Shown one piece after another: positions 1-8,698 of a stretch of 64,000 bases of DNA. The DNA lies in assembly GCF_030817015.1 (NCBI RefSeq), contig NZ_JAUSYS010000001.1:1798001-1862000 (forward strand), read 5' to 3'. How positions within the stretch are numbered: the stretch's first letter is position 1; every line of letters begins with the position of its first letter. The DNA comes from Arthrobacter sp. V1I7 (GTDB lineage Bacteria; Actinomycetota; Actinomycetes; Actinomycetales; Micrococcaceae). A model generated the notes under the pieces. That model saw nothing but the letters and a program-made list of their open reading frames with translations. It searched no databases and was not told where the DNA came from. The position numbers and the translations under genes were made by a program.

Positions 1-446
1 CCGAGAAGTGGTATCTGCCCGCCGTCGTCATCATGGGGTACGCGGTGCTGCCGGCCTACATGGTCAATACCGGCGTCTACCGTAATTGGCCCGCGGTTTC
101 GGATCCGGACGGAATCGCACGACTTTTCCTGGGTACTAATGTCCTGGGCATTTGGGACGAGCTCTTCTTTATCTGCACGGTCTTTGCGCTCCTGCGCCGG
201 CATCTGCCCGTGGGCCAGGCGAACGTGCTCCAGGCCGTCCTTTTCACCTCGTTTCTGTGGGAATTGGGATTCCGCGCCTGGGCGCCGTTGTTCATCTTCC
301 CCTTCGCCCTCCTCCAGGCGCTCATATTCACGCGAACCAAATCCCTGTCCTACATCGTGAGCGTCCACCTGCTCTTCGATTTCGTCCTGTTCCTGGTCCT
401 GATTCATGCCCACAACCGCGCCTGGATCGACATCTTCATCTACTGA
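1..446 (+). CDS. CPBP-family intramembrane metalloprotease, C-terminal part
   Basis: The reading frame is open from the window edge (first full codon at base 3), so the true start lies outside. The visible part is strongly hydrophobic, with about four membrane segments. It carries motifs resembling the CPBP (CAAX protease and bacteriocin-processing) family: an acidic pair in WDELFF, a WELGF segment, and a late HLLFD motif matching the HxxxD/N metal site. Such proteins cleave or bind substrates inside the membrane; many bacterial members have no known substrate. The first EE-type motif is only partly conserved (DE), so activity is uncertain. The gene ends at TGA and is convergent with rnz. Confidence 0.7.
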   Translation, partial: EKWYLPAVVIMGYAVLPAYMVNTGVYRNWPAVSDPDGIARLFLGTNVLGIWDELFFICTVFALLRRHLPVGQANVLQAVLFTSFLWELGFRAWAPLFIFPFALLQALIFTRTKSLSYIVSVHLLFDFVLFLVLIHAHNRAWIDIFIY

Positions 447-492
447 GGAAACGCAGATCCTCGAAAGCGAGGCTGACTGGAGGCAAACGTGA

Positions 493-1407
493 TCACAGGG
501 ACGGACCGGAGGGCGTCCGGCTTGAATCCCGGCGCTTCGGGAACAGGATCCGGTCAAGATCGTTTGCGGCCACGACGGTGGCGCCGCCCGCGCGAGCACG
601 GGCTTGCCCGGCGAGTGGCGCGATGTCGCCGTAGCGCGACGAGAAGTGGGTGAGGACCAGGGTGCCCACGCCGCCGTCGGATGCCAGGACGCCGGCCTGT
701 CCGGCGGTGAGGTGACGATACTGAGCCGCGAGGTCGGCGTCGTCATCGCTGAAGGTGGACTCGGCCACGAGCAGGTCGACCCCGTGGGCAAGGTCTTCGG
801 CGCCGCGACAGGGCGCGGTATCCATGACGAAGGAGAAACTCTGGCCTGGGCGTGGGACGCTCACGTCTTCCAGCCGCACTCCGTTCAGGCTTCCTTCGCG
901 CTGCAGGCGGCCGACGTCCGGCCCCGACAGCCCCGCGGCAGCCAGCCGGTCAGGCAGAAGAGTGCGGCCGTCCGGCTCGACGAGGCGATAGCCGTACGTC
1001 TCGATGCGGTGCCGCAGGGGCCGGACCTCTAGGCCCGGCGCGACCGGACCGGCACTTCCGTGTGGGTGCAGCCGCAGGTCGGGGCCGGGGGAGGAGAGCG
1101 ACACGAGCGCGCGGACCGCCCCGTCCCCGGAGGCGGGATAGTGCAGATGGATCGGGTGCGTCACACCGTCGAGGGCCAGGCGGGACAGCACACCGGGTAA
1201 TCCGAAACAGTGGTCGCCGTGGACATGCGTGAGGCAGATGCGCGTGATCTGGGAGGCCGACACGCCGGCATGGATCATTTGCCGCTGGGTGCCTTCCCCG
1301 GGGTCAAAGAGCATGCCCTCACCGTCCCAAAGCAGCAGGTAGCCGTTCTGGTTCCGTGTCCGGGTGGGGACCTGTGAGGCGGTGCCGAGAATGACCAGTT
1401 CGCGCAT
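493..1407 (-). CDS. rnz: Ribonuclease Z
   Basis: A 304-aa metallo-beta-lactamase-fold endoribonuclease that matures tRNA 3' ends. The sequence shows the metal motif THVHGDH near residue 62, an N-terminal GTASQVPT segment, the GTQRQM motif, and late RHLTAGQAG and THFSSRY motifs typical of RNase Z rather than other MBL hydrolases. Length fits the short bacterial form (about 300 aa). The ATG start puts the protein directly on its first beta strand. The gene lies alone: the GH16 gene upstream on the same strand is separated from it by a strong hairpin. Family assignment is firm; preference for CCA-less precursors is family knowledge, not read here. Confidence 0.93.
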   Translation of the reverse strand: MRELVILGTASQVPTRTRNQNGYLLLWDGEGMLFDPGEGTQRQMIHAGVSASQITRICLTHVHGDHCFGLPGVLSRLALDGVTHPIHLHYPASGDGAVRALVSLSSPGPDLRLHPHGSAGPVAPGLEVRPLRHRIETYGYRLVEPDGRTLLPDRLAAAGLSGPDVGRLQREGSLNGVRLEDVSVPRPGQSFSFVMDTAPCRGAEDLAHGVDLLVAESTFSDDDADLAAQYRHLTAGQAGVLASDGGVGTLVLTHFSSRYGDIAPLAGQARARAGGATVVAANDLDRILFPKRRDSSRTPSGPSL

Positions 1408-1460
1408 GGAACCGAGTGTCTCACCCGGTTGCGGGCCGGACCACTGTGATTAATCTGGAA

Positions 1461-1490
1461 CGGCCCCGCACGCCGAGGCGTGCGGGGCCG
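1461..1490 (-). terminator. Hairpin downstream of the GH16 gene
   Basis: A 13-bp perfect GC-rich stem with a CGAG loop lies just past the 3' end of the GH16 gene and upstream of rnz. No long T tract follows, as is common in high-GC actinobacteria. It probably separates the two minus-strand genes. Confidence 0.65.
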
Positions 1491-1529
1491 TTCCCCTCCG
1501 TCAATAGCAACGGGCGGAGTCGGTGTTCT

Positions 1530-2618
1530 CTACTTGTAGACGCGAACCCAGTCGACCTGCATCTCGGATGGCTTCGTGGCGGATCCGTCAGGGAACCAGT
1601 CGAGCTGCAGCGTCTGGTGCATGCCCACGGTGGGCTGGTGCGCCGGGTTGGTGTCGCTGAAGGTCTTCACTCCGTCGATGTACCCGGTGATGCCGGCCGG
1701 GGTCCACTCCACGGCGTAGTTGTGCCACTGGGTGCTGTCGACAGGCTTTGCCGCGTGGGTCTGGAAATCCTTGCCATCGCACTCGTAGTGCAGGAAGAAC
1801 TTCATCATGGACGTGTCCGTACTGCTTTCGGCATAGTCGATTTCGGCACAGTTGGGCGACGAGTTGTCATTCGGCCAGAGGATCAGGACCGGGTGGTACT
1901 CCGGGTCCCGATCGTTGGTCCTCATGCGGGTTTCCCAGCGGCCGTACTTCTGCTGGGCAAACTTGGCGGACATGCCGCCCGTGGTGCCGGCGGCGTCACC
2001 CTTGACGGTGGCCACGCCGTTGCCGACCGACCAGGCCTGCGGGCTGCGGATGCCTTGGCGGTGGTGTCCGGGACCTTTGAAGACACTCCACTTGGTGGAG
2101 TCCGGTGCGCCGGTATTAGAGAACTCGTCCCCGGCCAGGACCGGGCCCCAGTTGAAGTTGGTGGCTGCCTGGGTGCCGCTGCCCGTTGTTGCTGCTGCTG
2201 CAGCCGGGGGAGCGGCCGGGGGCGCTGCCGCCGGGGGAGCGGCGGGGGCTGCCGGAGCTGCAGTCGGAGCTTTGACAGGCGCTGCAACAACCGGTGCTGC
2301 TGCACTCGGAGCCTTTGCAGCTGAAGCTCCAGCAGCCGGTGCTGCGGCGGGCGCCGGGTCCGGAACAGTAGCAGCAGCGGCATCAGCCTCGGCCAGGGCG
2401 TCCGTGGCAGGCGCTCCGGCGGAATCGGTGGCCTTGGTGGTCTGCCCCGGCGCCGGGGTAGCTTTCGCGGTCTTCGCCGCTGCAGGGGCCGACTTTGCCG
2501 GCGCTGCCGATTCGCTGGCACTCGCTGGCGGTGCGGCCCCATCGGATGGGGGAGCGATGCTGCACCCGGTCAAGGACAGCGCGCCCATCGTGAGCGTGAT
2601 GGCTATTTTCTTAAGCAA
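1530..2618 (-). CDS. Lipoprotein with glycoside hydrolase family 16 domain
   Basis: A 362-aa predicted secreted lipoprotein. A hydrophobic signal peptide ends in the lipobox LTGC (Cys19), followed by about 130 residues of Ala/Pro-rich linker and then a GH16 beta-jelly-roll domain. The GH16 catalytic signature EIDYAE is at residues 259-264; family knowledge assigns its two Glu as nucleophile and acid/base. Likely substrate is a beta-1,3/1,4-glucan or related polysaccharide at the cell surface; this cannot be fixed from sequence. The start is TTG at 2618, supported by GAAGGGG a few bases upstream. A LexA-like palindrome lies about 60 bp upstream. Confidence 0.88.
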   Translation of the reverse strand: MLKKIAITLTMGALSLTGCSIAPPSDGAAPPASASESAAPAKSAPAAAKTAKATPAPGQTTKATDSAGAPATDALAEADAAAATVPDPAPAAAPAAGASAAKAPSAAAPVVAAPVKAPTAAPAAPAAPPAAAPPAAPPAAAAATTGSGTQAATNFNWGPVLAGDEFSNTGAPDSTKWSVFKGPGHHRQGIRSPQAWSVGNGVATVKGDAAGTTGGMSAKFAQQKYGRWETRMRTNDRDPEYHPVLILWPNDNSSPNCAEIDYAESSTDTSMMKFFLHYECDGKDFQTHAAKPVDSTQWHNYAVEWTPAGITGYIDGVKTFSDTNPAHQPTVGMHQTLQLDWFPDGSATKPSEMQVDWVRVYK

Positions 2619-2678
2619 GAGACCCCTTCGGGCTTAGGACTGACGCAAACGGCAGCCTGCACTGAGGCGATGACGAGT

Positions 2679-2698
2679 GCTCGAAGCTTCGTTCGAGC
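2679..2698. promoter_or_regulatory. LexA-like palindrome upstream of the GH16 gene
   Basis: GCTCGAAGCTTCGTTCGAGC has perfect 7-bp arms. Its core TCGAAG-CTTC-GTTCGA differs by one base from the actinobacterial SOS consensus TCGAAC-N4-GTTCGA. It lies in the 366-bp gene-free stretch 2619-2984, about 60 bp upstream of the GH16 start. I see nothing else in that stretch. The similarity is directly visible; LexA binding is inference. Confidence 0.4.
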
Positions 2699-2984
2699 CC
2701 CTGCACTGGGCGGGAGCGAGCAGGCGCCGATCGGCGCAGCGGTGCCCGGCATCCGGACCTCCGGGGCCCTGCGTGCGGGCCAACCCCTCAGGGCCAGCCG
2801 CCACGTTACCTGACCGTGACCTTCGCCCGCAAACTGCGGGATCTCCGGATCATCGGCATACGAGACTCGGGAGCGAAGACCGGGCGGCTCGCCGGCTCGG
2901 AGTCGAAACTGGTGGCTCGACGCAGCATGCCTATCGAAGGCAGCTCGAGCGGCCACTGCCCCCACGAGTGCCGCTACGCCGCCT

Positions 2985-4208
2985 TCAGCCGGTGGGCGCG
3001 GGCGTTTCTCTCGACCTTGGCGTCGTGTCGCTGGCGCCGGCCGTGTTGAGCGTCGGGTCTCGCTGGTGCGGTGGTGCGGTGGAGTGGTGGCTGTGGCCGG
3101 TGGGGGTGGTGAGGTCGAGGCCCTGCCTGTGTTTGTTGGTGCCGGCGGGCCCGGGGCGTGGCCGGCTTGTCCAGCCGGGGGTTTCCTTGGTGTAGTTGCA
3201 GGCTTCGCAGCGCCCGGCACCGTTGGCCGAGGTGGTCGGCCCGCCGTGCTGCCACGCAATGATGTGGTCCAGATGCCGGATCGGGGCGTCGCAGTAGGGG
3301 GTGCGGCAGGTGTCGTCGCGGGCCTGGAGGAAGCGTCGGAGCCCGGCGGGGAAGAGCCGGGCCCGGGAGTCCATCGCGACCAGGTCCCCGGTGCCGGGGG
3401 CGGTGTAGAGCCGCCGCAGCCAGGTCTGCAGCTGGCGGTCGCCGTCGCCGCTGTCGCCGCCGCTGCCGCTGCCGCTGCCTTTGCCTCCGGTCCCCGGACC
3501 CGAGTCGCCGGTGCCCGGCGCTGCGCCGGCGTTTTTGATCAGCTCGCGGGCCCAGCCGGCGGGGACGATGCCGTAGCCGGGGAGCCGGGCGGGTTCGCTG
3601 TCGCCCTGGAACAGGGTCCGGTCGGTCGGAACGAGCTGGATCTCGATGCCGGTGATACCGCCGGGGGTGCCGGTGAGGCGTTCGACGAGCCCGTCGGCCA
3701 TCAGCTGCCCGCGGCCCCGGGGATCCCCGCCGGCGCGGAGCGACTCGGCCTGCCTGGACAGGGCGGCGTAGGCGGCGACGCCGGCGGAGACCGGGAGCAG
3801 CGCGGTCAGGTACGTCATGGTGTCCGGCGCGGGGCGGAGGCTGACGTGCCGGTCACCGGCGGCGTGGCTGGCCCGCTCCGTGACCGAGCGCGGGTCCCGC
3901 CGGTAGGCGCAGGCCCGGGCCGCGGCAACAACGGCCCGGTCGCCGGCGCCGGTGAAGGATCCGGTGTCGGCGGCGAGTTCCTCGTCGACGGCGCAGCGGT
4001 CCGCGGCGGACAGGCACGCGGTTTCCCTGACCAGGAGGGTGGCGCGCCATTCGTTGAGCTGCCCGGTCTCGAGCGCGGCGAGGGTGTGCGGCATTTCGGT
4101 CACGAGGGCTTTCGCCAGGCCCAGGAGCCGGCCGCCGCGGGCGGGGGATTCGCGCCGGGCGAGGGCGACCTGCGCCGCGACCCCGGCCCCGAGCTCGGCC
4201 GCCGGCAT
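2985..4208 (-). CDS. DUF222/HNH endonuclease domain protein, 5' end disrupted
   Basis: The longest open part encodes 407 aa. It contains most of a DUF222 domain (with segments [16 protein letters not shown] and [15 protein letters not shown]), a Gly/Ser-rich linker near residues 230-255, and a C-terminal HNH domain. The HNH part shows [19 protein letters not shown] and [11 protein letters not shown], which carry two Cys pairs and the DH of the nuclease. Such genes are multicopy in Arthrobacter; their biological role is unsettled. Upstream, the same frame continues through an in-frame TAG at about 4219 into sequence encoding the family's normal N-terminus. The ATG at 4208 is therefore probably a fallback, and the protein may be non-functional or made by reinitiation. 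Confidence 0.75.
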   Translation of the reverse strand: MPAAELGAGVAAQVALARRESPARGGRLLGLAKALVTEMPHTLAALETGQLNEWRATLLVRETACLSAADRCAVDEELAADTGSFTGAGDRAVVAAARACAYRRDPRSVTERASHAAGDRHVSLRPAPDTMTYLTALLPVSAGVAAYAALSRQAESLRAGGDPRGRGQLMADGLVERLTGTPGGITGIEIQLVPTDRTLFQGDSEPARLPGYGIVPAGWARELIKNAGAAPGTGDSGPGTGGKGSGSGSGGDSGDGDRQLQTWLRRLYTAPGTGDLVAMDSRARLFPAGLRRFLQARDDTCRTPYCDAPIRHLDHIIAWQHGGPTTSANGAGRCEACNYTKETPGWTSRPRPGPAGTNKHRQGLDLTTPTGHSHHSTAPPHQRDPTLNTAGASDTTPRSRETPAPTG

Positions 4209-4519
4209 GCCCTGTGCCCGCTAGGCGCGGCGCTGGACCAGATCGAAGGCGACCGCGATCCGGGCCTGCAACGCTGCCGCGGCGGACTTCAGGTCCTCGA
4301 GCTCCCGGAACTGGTCAATCAGCCCGGCCCCGGCACCGCCGCACCGGCCCCGCCGTCGTCGTCGTGTTCGGCACCGAAGGCCCCGCCGCCGTCGTCGTCG
4401 TCGCCGAAATGGGAAACACGGACCGTGGCGAGCAGGCGGGCAACATCCGGGACCGTCGCGCCGCGTCCAGCGCCGCCCCGTCCTCCCCGAACCACTTCGG
4501 GCTCCTGATTGCCGTCCAT
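4209..4519 (-). pseudogene. Detached N-terminal part of the DUF222/HNH gene
   Basis: From the ATG at 4519 a frame encodes a start typical of Arthrobacter DUF222 proteins (MDGNQEPEVV, then VARLLATVRVSHFG and an Asp/Gly-rich stretch). It stops at TGA near 4320. The next frame then continues as LIDQFRELEDLKSAAAALQ and AFDLVQRRA, ending in a TAG directly in frame with the 2985-4208 gene. One frameshift near 4320-4340 and one nonsense codon (explicable as GAG to TAG) therefore separate the N-terminus from the rest. The open frame on the plus strand here is a shadow. Confidence 0.65.
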
Positions 4520-4638
4520 GGAAACACTCTGCCAGCGACCTCCGACACTAAAGGCCCGGGGGAATCACCGGACAGTGCCGGTGAATTCGTCCGTCGGGAC
4601 TGAGGGGAAGCCCCGCGGAAATGGGAAAGAATGGACGC

Positions 4639-5295
4639 ATGAGCGACGCCGGCGGCCTTATCGATGCATCGCTTCAACGGGAAGGATCCTGGCTTCGGGC
4701 AGAGGACCTGCAATCCCGGTGGGGGAGCGGACTCCAATATTACGGCGCTTCCGTTGGCGCGGTGCGCGGAACAGTCCGTGACGCCTTGCGCCGGCACCGG
4801 GACCTGACGCATGACGAGATCACCGCGCTGAGTTCCGAGCTGTGGTCGGTGCCGGTTTTCGAGCGCCGGCTATCGGCTGTTGTTCTTCTGCAGTCCAGGG
4901 TCAGGATGCTGGACAACGCCGATCTGACCCGGATTGAAGGCTTCCTGAGAACCGCACGGATGCGCGAACTGTCCGATCCCTTGGCCATCGACGTCGTCGG
5001 TCCGCTGGTTTCAGCGCTGGACCTGCCGGGCAGGGTGCGGGCAGACAGTGTGCTCGACCGCTGGGCTCGGGAACCGGACGCCTGGCTGCGCCGGAGCGCC
5101 CTGCTCTCGCCGCTGCGGGCGCTCCGGGCTGGAGGGGGAGATTGGCCCGCGTTTGTCCGCCATGCCAAGCTGGCGCTTGCCCACCCCTCGAAGCAAGACG
5201 ATGAGACCGCCCTCGTCCGGGAGGCGGTCGCCGTCGTGCTGGATGACGTGGCTAAACATCGGCCCGAGCTGGAATTCACGGCGGATGCGACGTGA
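4639..5295 (+). CDS. AlkD-like DNA alkylation repair protein
   Basis: A 218-aa helical protein resembling the AlkD/HEAT-repeat DNA glycosylase family, which excises alkylated bases. Supporting segments are LWSVPVFERRLSAVVLLQ, WAREPDAWLRRSALLSPLRAL, and the C-terminal LVREAVAVVLDDVAKHRPE, which matches the family's last repeat. The ATG at 4639 is preferred over one at 4621 because GGGAAAG sits about 8 bases upstream of it. It stands alone between the disrupted HNH gene and a small convergent gene. Assignment rests on repeat pattern; catalytic Asp and Trp residues were not mapped. Confidence 0.68.
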   Translation: MSDAGGLIDASLQREGSWLRAEDLQSRWGSGLQYYGASVGAVRGTVRDALRRHRDLTHDEITALSSELWSVPVFERRLSAVVLLQSRVRMLDNADLTRIEGFLRTARMRELSDPLAIDVVGPLVSALDLPGRVRADSVLDRWAREPDAWLRRSALLSPLRALRAGGGDWPAFVRHAKLALAHPSKQDDETALVREAVAVVLDDVAKHRPELEFTADAT

Positions 5296-5310
5296 TGGAA
5301 GTCCTGTGCC

Positions 5311-5565
5311 TTAGCCGCTAATCCGTCGTTCCACCACCGCATAGGCCTTGCCGTCCAGGAACTGCCAGTCGGTCACGACCATGAATCCGAGGGCATCGGT
5401 GCGGTCGTTCAGCATTTTGACATCGAAGCCTCCGTCGCGCGGTTCGGCGTCCCAGGTTGAGATGCGGACGGCGTCGCCCTCGAGGATCAGCAGCTCTGTG
5501 TTGATGTCAAAATCCTCCTGAGGCTGGTCGCTCAGTTGGCAGATGGCAACACAGTGGCTGGTCAT
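5311..5565 (-). CDS. Small conserved hypothetical protein
   Basis: An 84-aa acidic soluble protein with no signal peptide or membrane segment. It has two Cys near the N-terminus (HCVAIC) and a beta-rich pattern. I do not recognise a family. Coding character is supported by a clean ATG, GC-rich third positions and a position fitting tail to tail against the AlkD-like gene (16-bp gap). GAAGCGGAGG-like bases upstream may serve as ribosome-binding site. Function unknown. Confidence 0.55.
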   Translation of the reverse strand: MTSHCVAICQLSDQPQEDFDINTELLILEGDAVRISTWDAEPRDGGFDVKMLNDRTDALGFMVVTDWQFLDGKAYAVVERRISG

Positions 5566-5744
5566 TTTCGAGCCTCCGCTTCAAGAGACACTGATCACTT
5601 AATCCTATGTCGCCGCCCCGTGATTCCAAGGGACTAGGATCTGGACGGTGCACCGGCCCGTTACCTCGATGTGACTTTTCGTAATCATCCCGTTACCTTT
5701 GTCAGGTGCCTGTTGTCTCCGATACGGGCGCTCCCCTGCCGATT

Positions 5745-5922
5745 GCCTAACTCTGCCGCGGCCCGGGGACACCTCGCATCAACATCCGGCAGAGACGGGG
5801 AAACCACTTTTTGACCGGATATGCCGGTCTTGGGGTGAAGTCGCACGGCCCGCCACGCGGGCCCCTGCGGCCGGGTGCCTCCCATCCGAATCCGACAGCT
5901 CACCTCGCAGGCATTGGGAGAG
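5745..5922 (+). promoter_or_regulatory. c-di-AMP riboswitch (ydaO/yuaA leader)
   Basis: The leader of the NlpC/P60 gene carries the conserved blocks of the ydaO-yuaA class in order: GGGGAAACCAC at about 5797-5807, GGGGTGAAGTCGC at about 5831-5843, a GGCCC...GGGCC stem at 5847-5862, CGGGTGCCTCCC, then CCGACAGCTCACCTCGCAGG near 5891-5910 and a closing GGGAGAGG. This class binds cyclic di-AMP and in actinobacteria often controls wall hydrolases (rpf, NlpC/P60), usually turning them off. Boundaries are approximate. Together with upstream promoter sequence it fills the 366-bp gap 5566-5931. Confidence 0.88.
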
Positions 5923-5931
5923 GCTACATTC

Positions 5932-6693
5932 ATGACTTCACGCAACACTTCCGCGCGCCATCGTGGCGTCAAAACCACCAGCCGACTTTCGGCAATTTCC
6001 TCCGCCTTTGCCGGCAACGCAGGCACCATCGGCCGCCAGGCGGCCGTGATTGCAGCCGCGTCCGGTCTGGTGCTCAGCAGCGCCATGGTGGCAAACGCGG
6101 CTGAAGCCCCCGTCGAGCGCGACTCCGCACCGGCGTCCGTCGACGTCAAGGACCAGCTTTCGGCTCCGGTCAGTGCGGATTCCACCGTGCAGGTCACGTT
6201 CGAGCGTCCGGCCGTCATCTCGACCCCGGCGCCCGTCGTTGAACAGCCCAAGCCGGTTGCTGCTGTCCCTGCCATCGCCCCGCAGGTGGCTGCCGCCCCG
6301 AAGGCGACAGTCAAGGTCCAGGCGGCTGCCCCCGCCGCTGCCCCCGCCCCGGCAGCTGCTCCGGCGGCCGGCGGCGCAAACGCCGTTCTGCTTTCGGCCG
6401 CCTACGGCCAGGTCGGAATCACTCAGGACTGCACCGCGATGGTTGAAAAGGCCCTCGGCGCAGCCGGCATTCCGGTTGGCAACATCGGCCCGACTGCTTT
6501 CCTTAAGTACGGCAAGGTCGTTGCGACTCCCCAGCCGGGCGACATCATCGTCCAGTCCGGCCACGTGGCCATCTACGCGGGCAACGGACAGGCCGTCAGC
6601 GGCGGCATGAACGGCGTCAACGCAACCATGGCCCACCCGCTCTCCTGGCTGACCGCCACGGGCGGCGTGACCTTCGTCCGCGCCGGAGTCTAA
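5932..6693 (+). CDS. NlpC/P60-like cell-wall hydrolase
   Basis: A 253-aa secreted protein: Arg/Ser-rich N-terminus, a signal peptide ending near ANA (about residue 54), an Ala/Pro linker, and a C-terminal cysteine peptidase-like domain. The catalytic Cys is in QDCTAM (Cys167) and the His in SGHVAIY (His211), as in NlpC/P60 peptidoglycan endopeptidases. The ATG at 5932 is chosen because GGGAGAGG lies 8 bases upstream and the signal peptide starts there; an earlier in-frame start falls inside the riboswitch. The gene is expected to respond to c-di-AMP and act in peptidoglycan remodelling outside the membrane. Cleavage specificity is not readable. Confidence 0.88.
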   Translation: MTSRNTSARHRGVKTTSRLSAISSAFAGNAGTIGRQAAVIAAASGLVLSSAMVANAAEAPVERDSAPASVDVKDQLSAPVSADSTVQVTFERPAVISTPAPVVEQPKPVAAVPAIAPQVAAAPKATVKVQAAAPAAAPAPAAAPAAGGANAVLLSAAYGQVGITQDCTAMVEKALGAAGIPVGNIGPTAFLKYGKVVATPQPGDIIVQSGHVAIYAGNGQAVSGGMNGVNATMAHPLSWLTATGGVTFVRAGV

Positions 6694-6773
6694 CGCGCCC
6701 GGAGCCTCAGGTCTTGAAGCCTGGAGCCTCAGGACCGCGGCTAAACCTCGGTCCAACCCGCCAGGCGGCATGT

Positions 6774-6816
6774 AGGCCGGTGATCAGTTGCCTTGGGGGC
6801 AACGGATCACCGGCCT
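6774..6816. terminator. Bidirectional terminator hairpin
   Basis: AGGCCGGTGATC...GATCACCGGCCT forms a 12-bp perfect outer stem with a further TTGCC/GGCAA inner stem. It separates the NlpC/P60 gene from the convergent UPF0060 gene. The remaining 170 bp up to 6985 hold only short TTCCCGGCC direct repeats. Confidence 0.75.
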
Positions 6817-6984
6817 CTGCCGTCCCTGCCGGGCGGCGGCAGTCGCGGCGGTCCCGCCTTTGCCCCTGGCGGCATGCAGGTTCCCTGGCGGCCGGCCCTG
6901 TTCCCGGCCGTTGCCCGTCCCTGCGCTATTCCCGGCCTTGTTCCCGGCCCTCCGGCCCGTCCCGGCCGACTCCAACTGTCCTAC

Positions 6985-7323
6985 CTAGCCGGCGTTGCGC
7001 GGGGAAAACATGATGACCGCGACTCCGACCAGGCAGATTGCCGATCCGGCGATATCCCAGCGGTCGGGCCGGAACCCGTCGAAAACCATCCCCCAGGCCA
7101 GGGACCCCGCCACAAACACGCCTCCATAGGCGGCCAGGATCCGGCCGAAGTGCGCGTCCGGCTGGAGCGTCGCGGCGAAGCCGTAAAGCCCCAGGGCCAG
7201 GACCCCGAGTCCGGCCCACCACCAGTCCTTGCCCTCCCGCACCGCCTGCCAGACCAGCCAGGCGCCGCCGATTTCCGCGGCGGCGGCCAGGACGAACAGG
7301 AGCACGGTTTTCGCGATAGTCAC
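6985..7323 (-). CDS. UPF0060 (YnfA) family membrane protein
   Basis: A 112-aa integral membrane protein with four hydrophobic segments. It shows the family pattern [40 protein letters not shown] and a C-terminal DxxGSAICLxGVAVIMF helix. YnfA proteins are small four-helix proteins related to SMR-type transporters; in some bacteria they are linked to efflux of cationic compounds. Length matches the family (about 108-112 aa). It lies 22 bp downstream of the APC permease on the same strand and may be cotranscribed with it. Confidence 0.9.
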   Translation of the reverse strand: MTIAKTVLLFVLAAAAEIGGAWLVWQAVREGKDWWWAGLGVLALGLYGFAATLQPDAHFGRILAAYGGVFVAGSLAWGMVFDGFRPDRWDIAGSAICLVGVAVIMFSPRNAG

Positions 7324-7345
7324 CGGCTCATCATCGCAGGCGTCG

Positions 7346-8698
7346 TCAGGAAGTGCGTGTCGTCCCCAGCCGCAAGCGCAGCACGCGGTACACGACGCCG
7401 GCCGCGAACATCAGCAGGCCCGCGATCACGGACTCCGCCGGCAGGGTGGCGACCAGGACGGCGCACGCGACGGCGCCGGTGAACTGCAGGGCCTTGGGGT
7501 AGCGGCGGTTTTCGCCGGTCTGCGTGTACGCGGCGACGTTGGCCACGAGGTAGTAGATCAGGACGCCAAAGGACGAAAATCCGATGGCGCCCCGCAGGTC
7601 GGCCACGCTGATGATCACGCAGATGACCGTAGCCAGCACTAGCTCGGCCCGGTGCGGGACTTTGAAGCGTGGATGGACGGCGGCCAGCCAACGGGGCAGG
7701 TCAGCCCCGCGCGCCATGGCAAGGCTGGTCCGGCCCAGACCGGCGATCAGGGCCAGCAAGGCGCCCAGCGCTGCCAAGGCCGCCCCCACCCGGACAACCG
7801 GCGAGGCCCAGTCCCATGAACCGACGGCGACGGCGGCGGCTAGCGGCGCCGGTGTGCCCGCGATTCCGTCCGCGCCGAGCACAGCCAGGATACTGATGGC
7901 GATGGCGGCGTAGACGACGACGGCGATCCCCAGCGCCGTCACGATGGCGCGCGGGATGGCCCTGCTGGGGTTGATGACTTCCTCACCCATCGTGGCAATC
8001 CGGGCGTAGCCGGCGAAGGCGAAGAAGAGCAGGCCCGCGGACTGCAGGACGCCGTACCAGCCATGGGCGAGGACGCCGCCGTCGAACAGTCTCTGCGGAT
8101 CAGCCGCACCGGGGACGACCCAGCAGGCGGCAACGACGATGGCCAGGACCACCAGTACGGCGACGACGATGATCCGGGTCAGGCCGGCGGTGCGGGTCAC
8201 GCCCCGGTAATTCACGGCCGCCAACAGGACGACGGCGGCGATCGCCACCGGCCTCTCCCACCCGGCCGGTGCCGCATAGGCGGCGAAGGTCAGCGCCATC
8301 GCCGCGCTGCTGGCTGTCTTGCCGATCACGAAACCCCAACCGGCCAGGAACCCCGGCCAAGGGCCAAGCCGTTCGCGCCCATAGACATACGTCCCGCCCG
8401 ACGTCGGATACTCCGCCGCGAGCTGGGCCGATGCGGTCGCATTGCAGAACGCGACGGCGGCGGCGAGCAACAGCCCGATGAGCAGCCCTGATCCGGCGGC
8501 CTGGGCCGCGGGGGTAAAGGCCGCGAACACGCCGGCGCCGATCATCGAGCCGAGGCCGATGACGACCGCATCAAAGGTCGTCAGCCTGCGGGCCAGCCGG
8601 GGATGGGGACTCAACGCTGGCAGCCTTCCTTGGAGTACGGCGATGACGGCCTGCGGACCGCCTGTCCCAACTTTAGCGAGCGCAGCGCGCCGGCTCAC
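7346..8698 (-). CDS. APC-family amino acid permease
   Basis: A 450-aa membrane transporter with about twelve hydrophobic segments. The first-helix motif [11 protein letters not shown] and the segment [25 protein letters not shown] are typical of the amino acid-polyamine-organocation superfamily. Substrate cannot be assigned; neighbours give no clue. Translation starts at GTG 8698, overlapping the stop codon of the DHFR-like gene by four bases (GTGA), so the two are probably translationally coupled. The first 35 residues precede helix 1; a later start is possible. Confidence 0.87.
   Translation of the reverse strand: MSRRAALAKVGTGGPQAVIAVLQGRLPALSPHPRLARRLTTFDAVVIGLGSMIGAGVFAAFTPAAQAAGSGLLIGLLLAAAVAFCNATASAQLAAEYPTSGGTYVYGRERLGPWPGFLAGWGFVIGKTASSAAMALTFAAYAAPAGWERPVAIAAVVLLAAVNYRGVTRTAGLTRIIVVAVLVVLAIVVAACWVVPGAADPQRLFDGGVLAHGWYGVLQSAGLLFFAFAGYARIATMGEEVINPSRAIPRAIVTALGIAVVVYAAIAISILAVLGADGIAGTPAPLAAAVAVGSWDWASPVVRVGAALAALGALLALIAGLGRTSLAMARGADLPRWLAAVHPRFKVPHRAELVLATVICVIISVADLRGAIGFSSFGVLIYYLVANVAAYTQTGENRRYPKALQFTGAVACAVLVATLPAESVIAGLLMFAAGVVYRVLRLRLGTTRTS

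Noticed and set aside
3066..4508. A 480-codon plus-strand frame
   Set aside because: Shadow of the DUF222/HNH gene, whose domains are clearly on the minus strand.
6817..6984. A small Gly/Asn-rich protein on the minus strand (GNKAGNSAGTG)
   Set aside because: It arises from the TTCCCGGCC repeats, has no ribosome-binding site and no conserved character.
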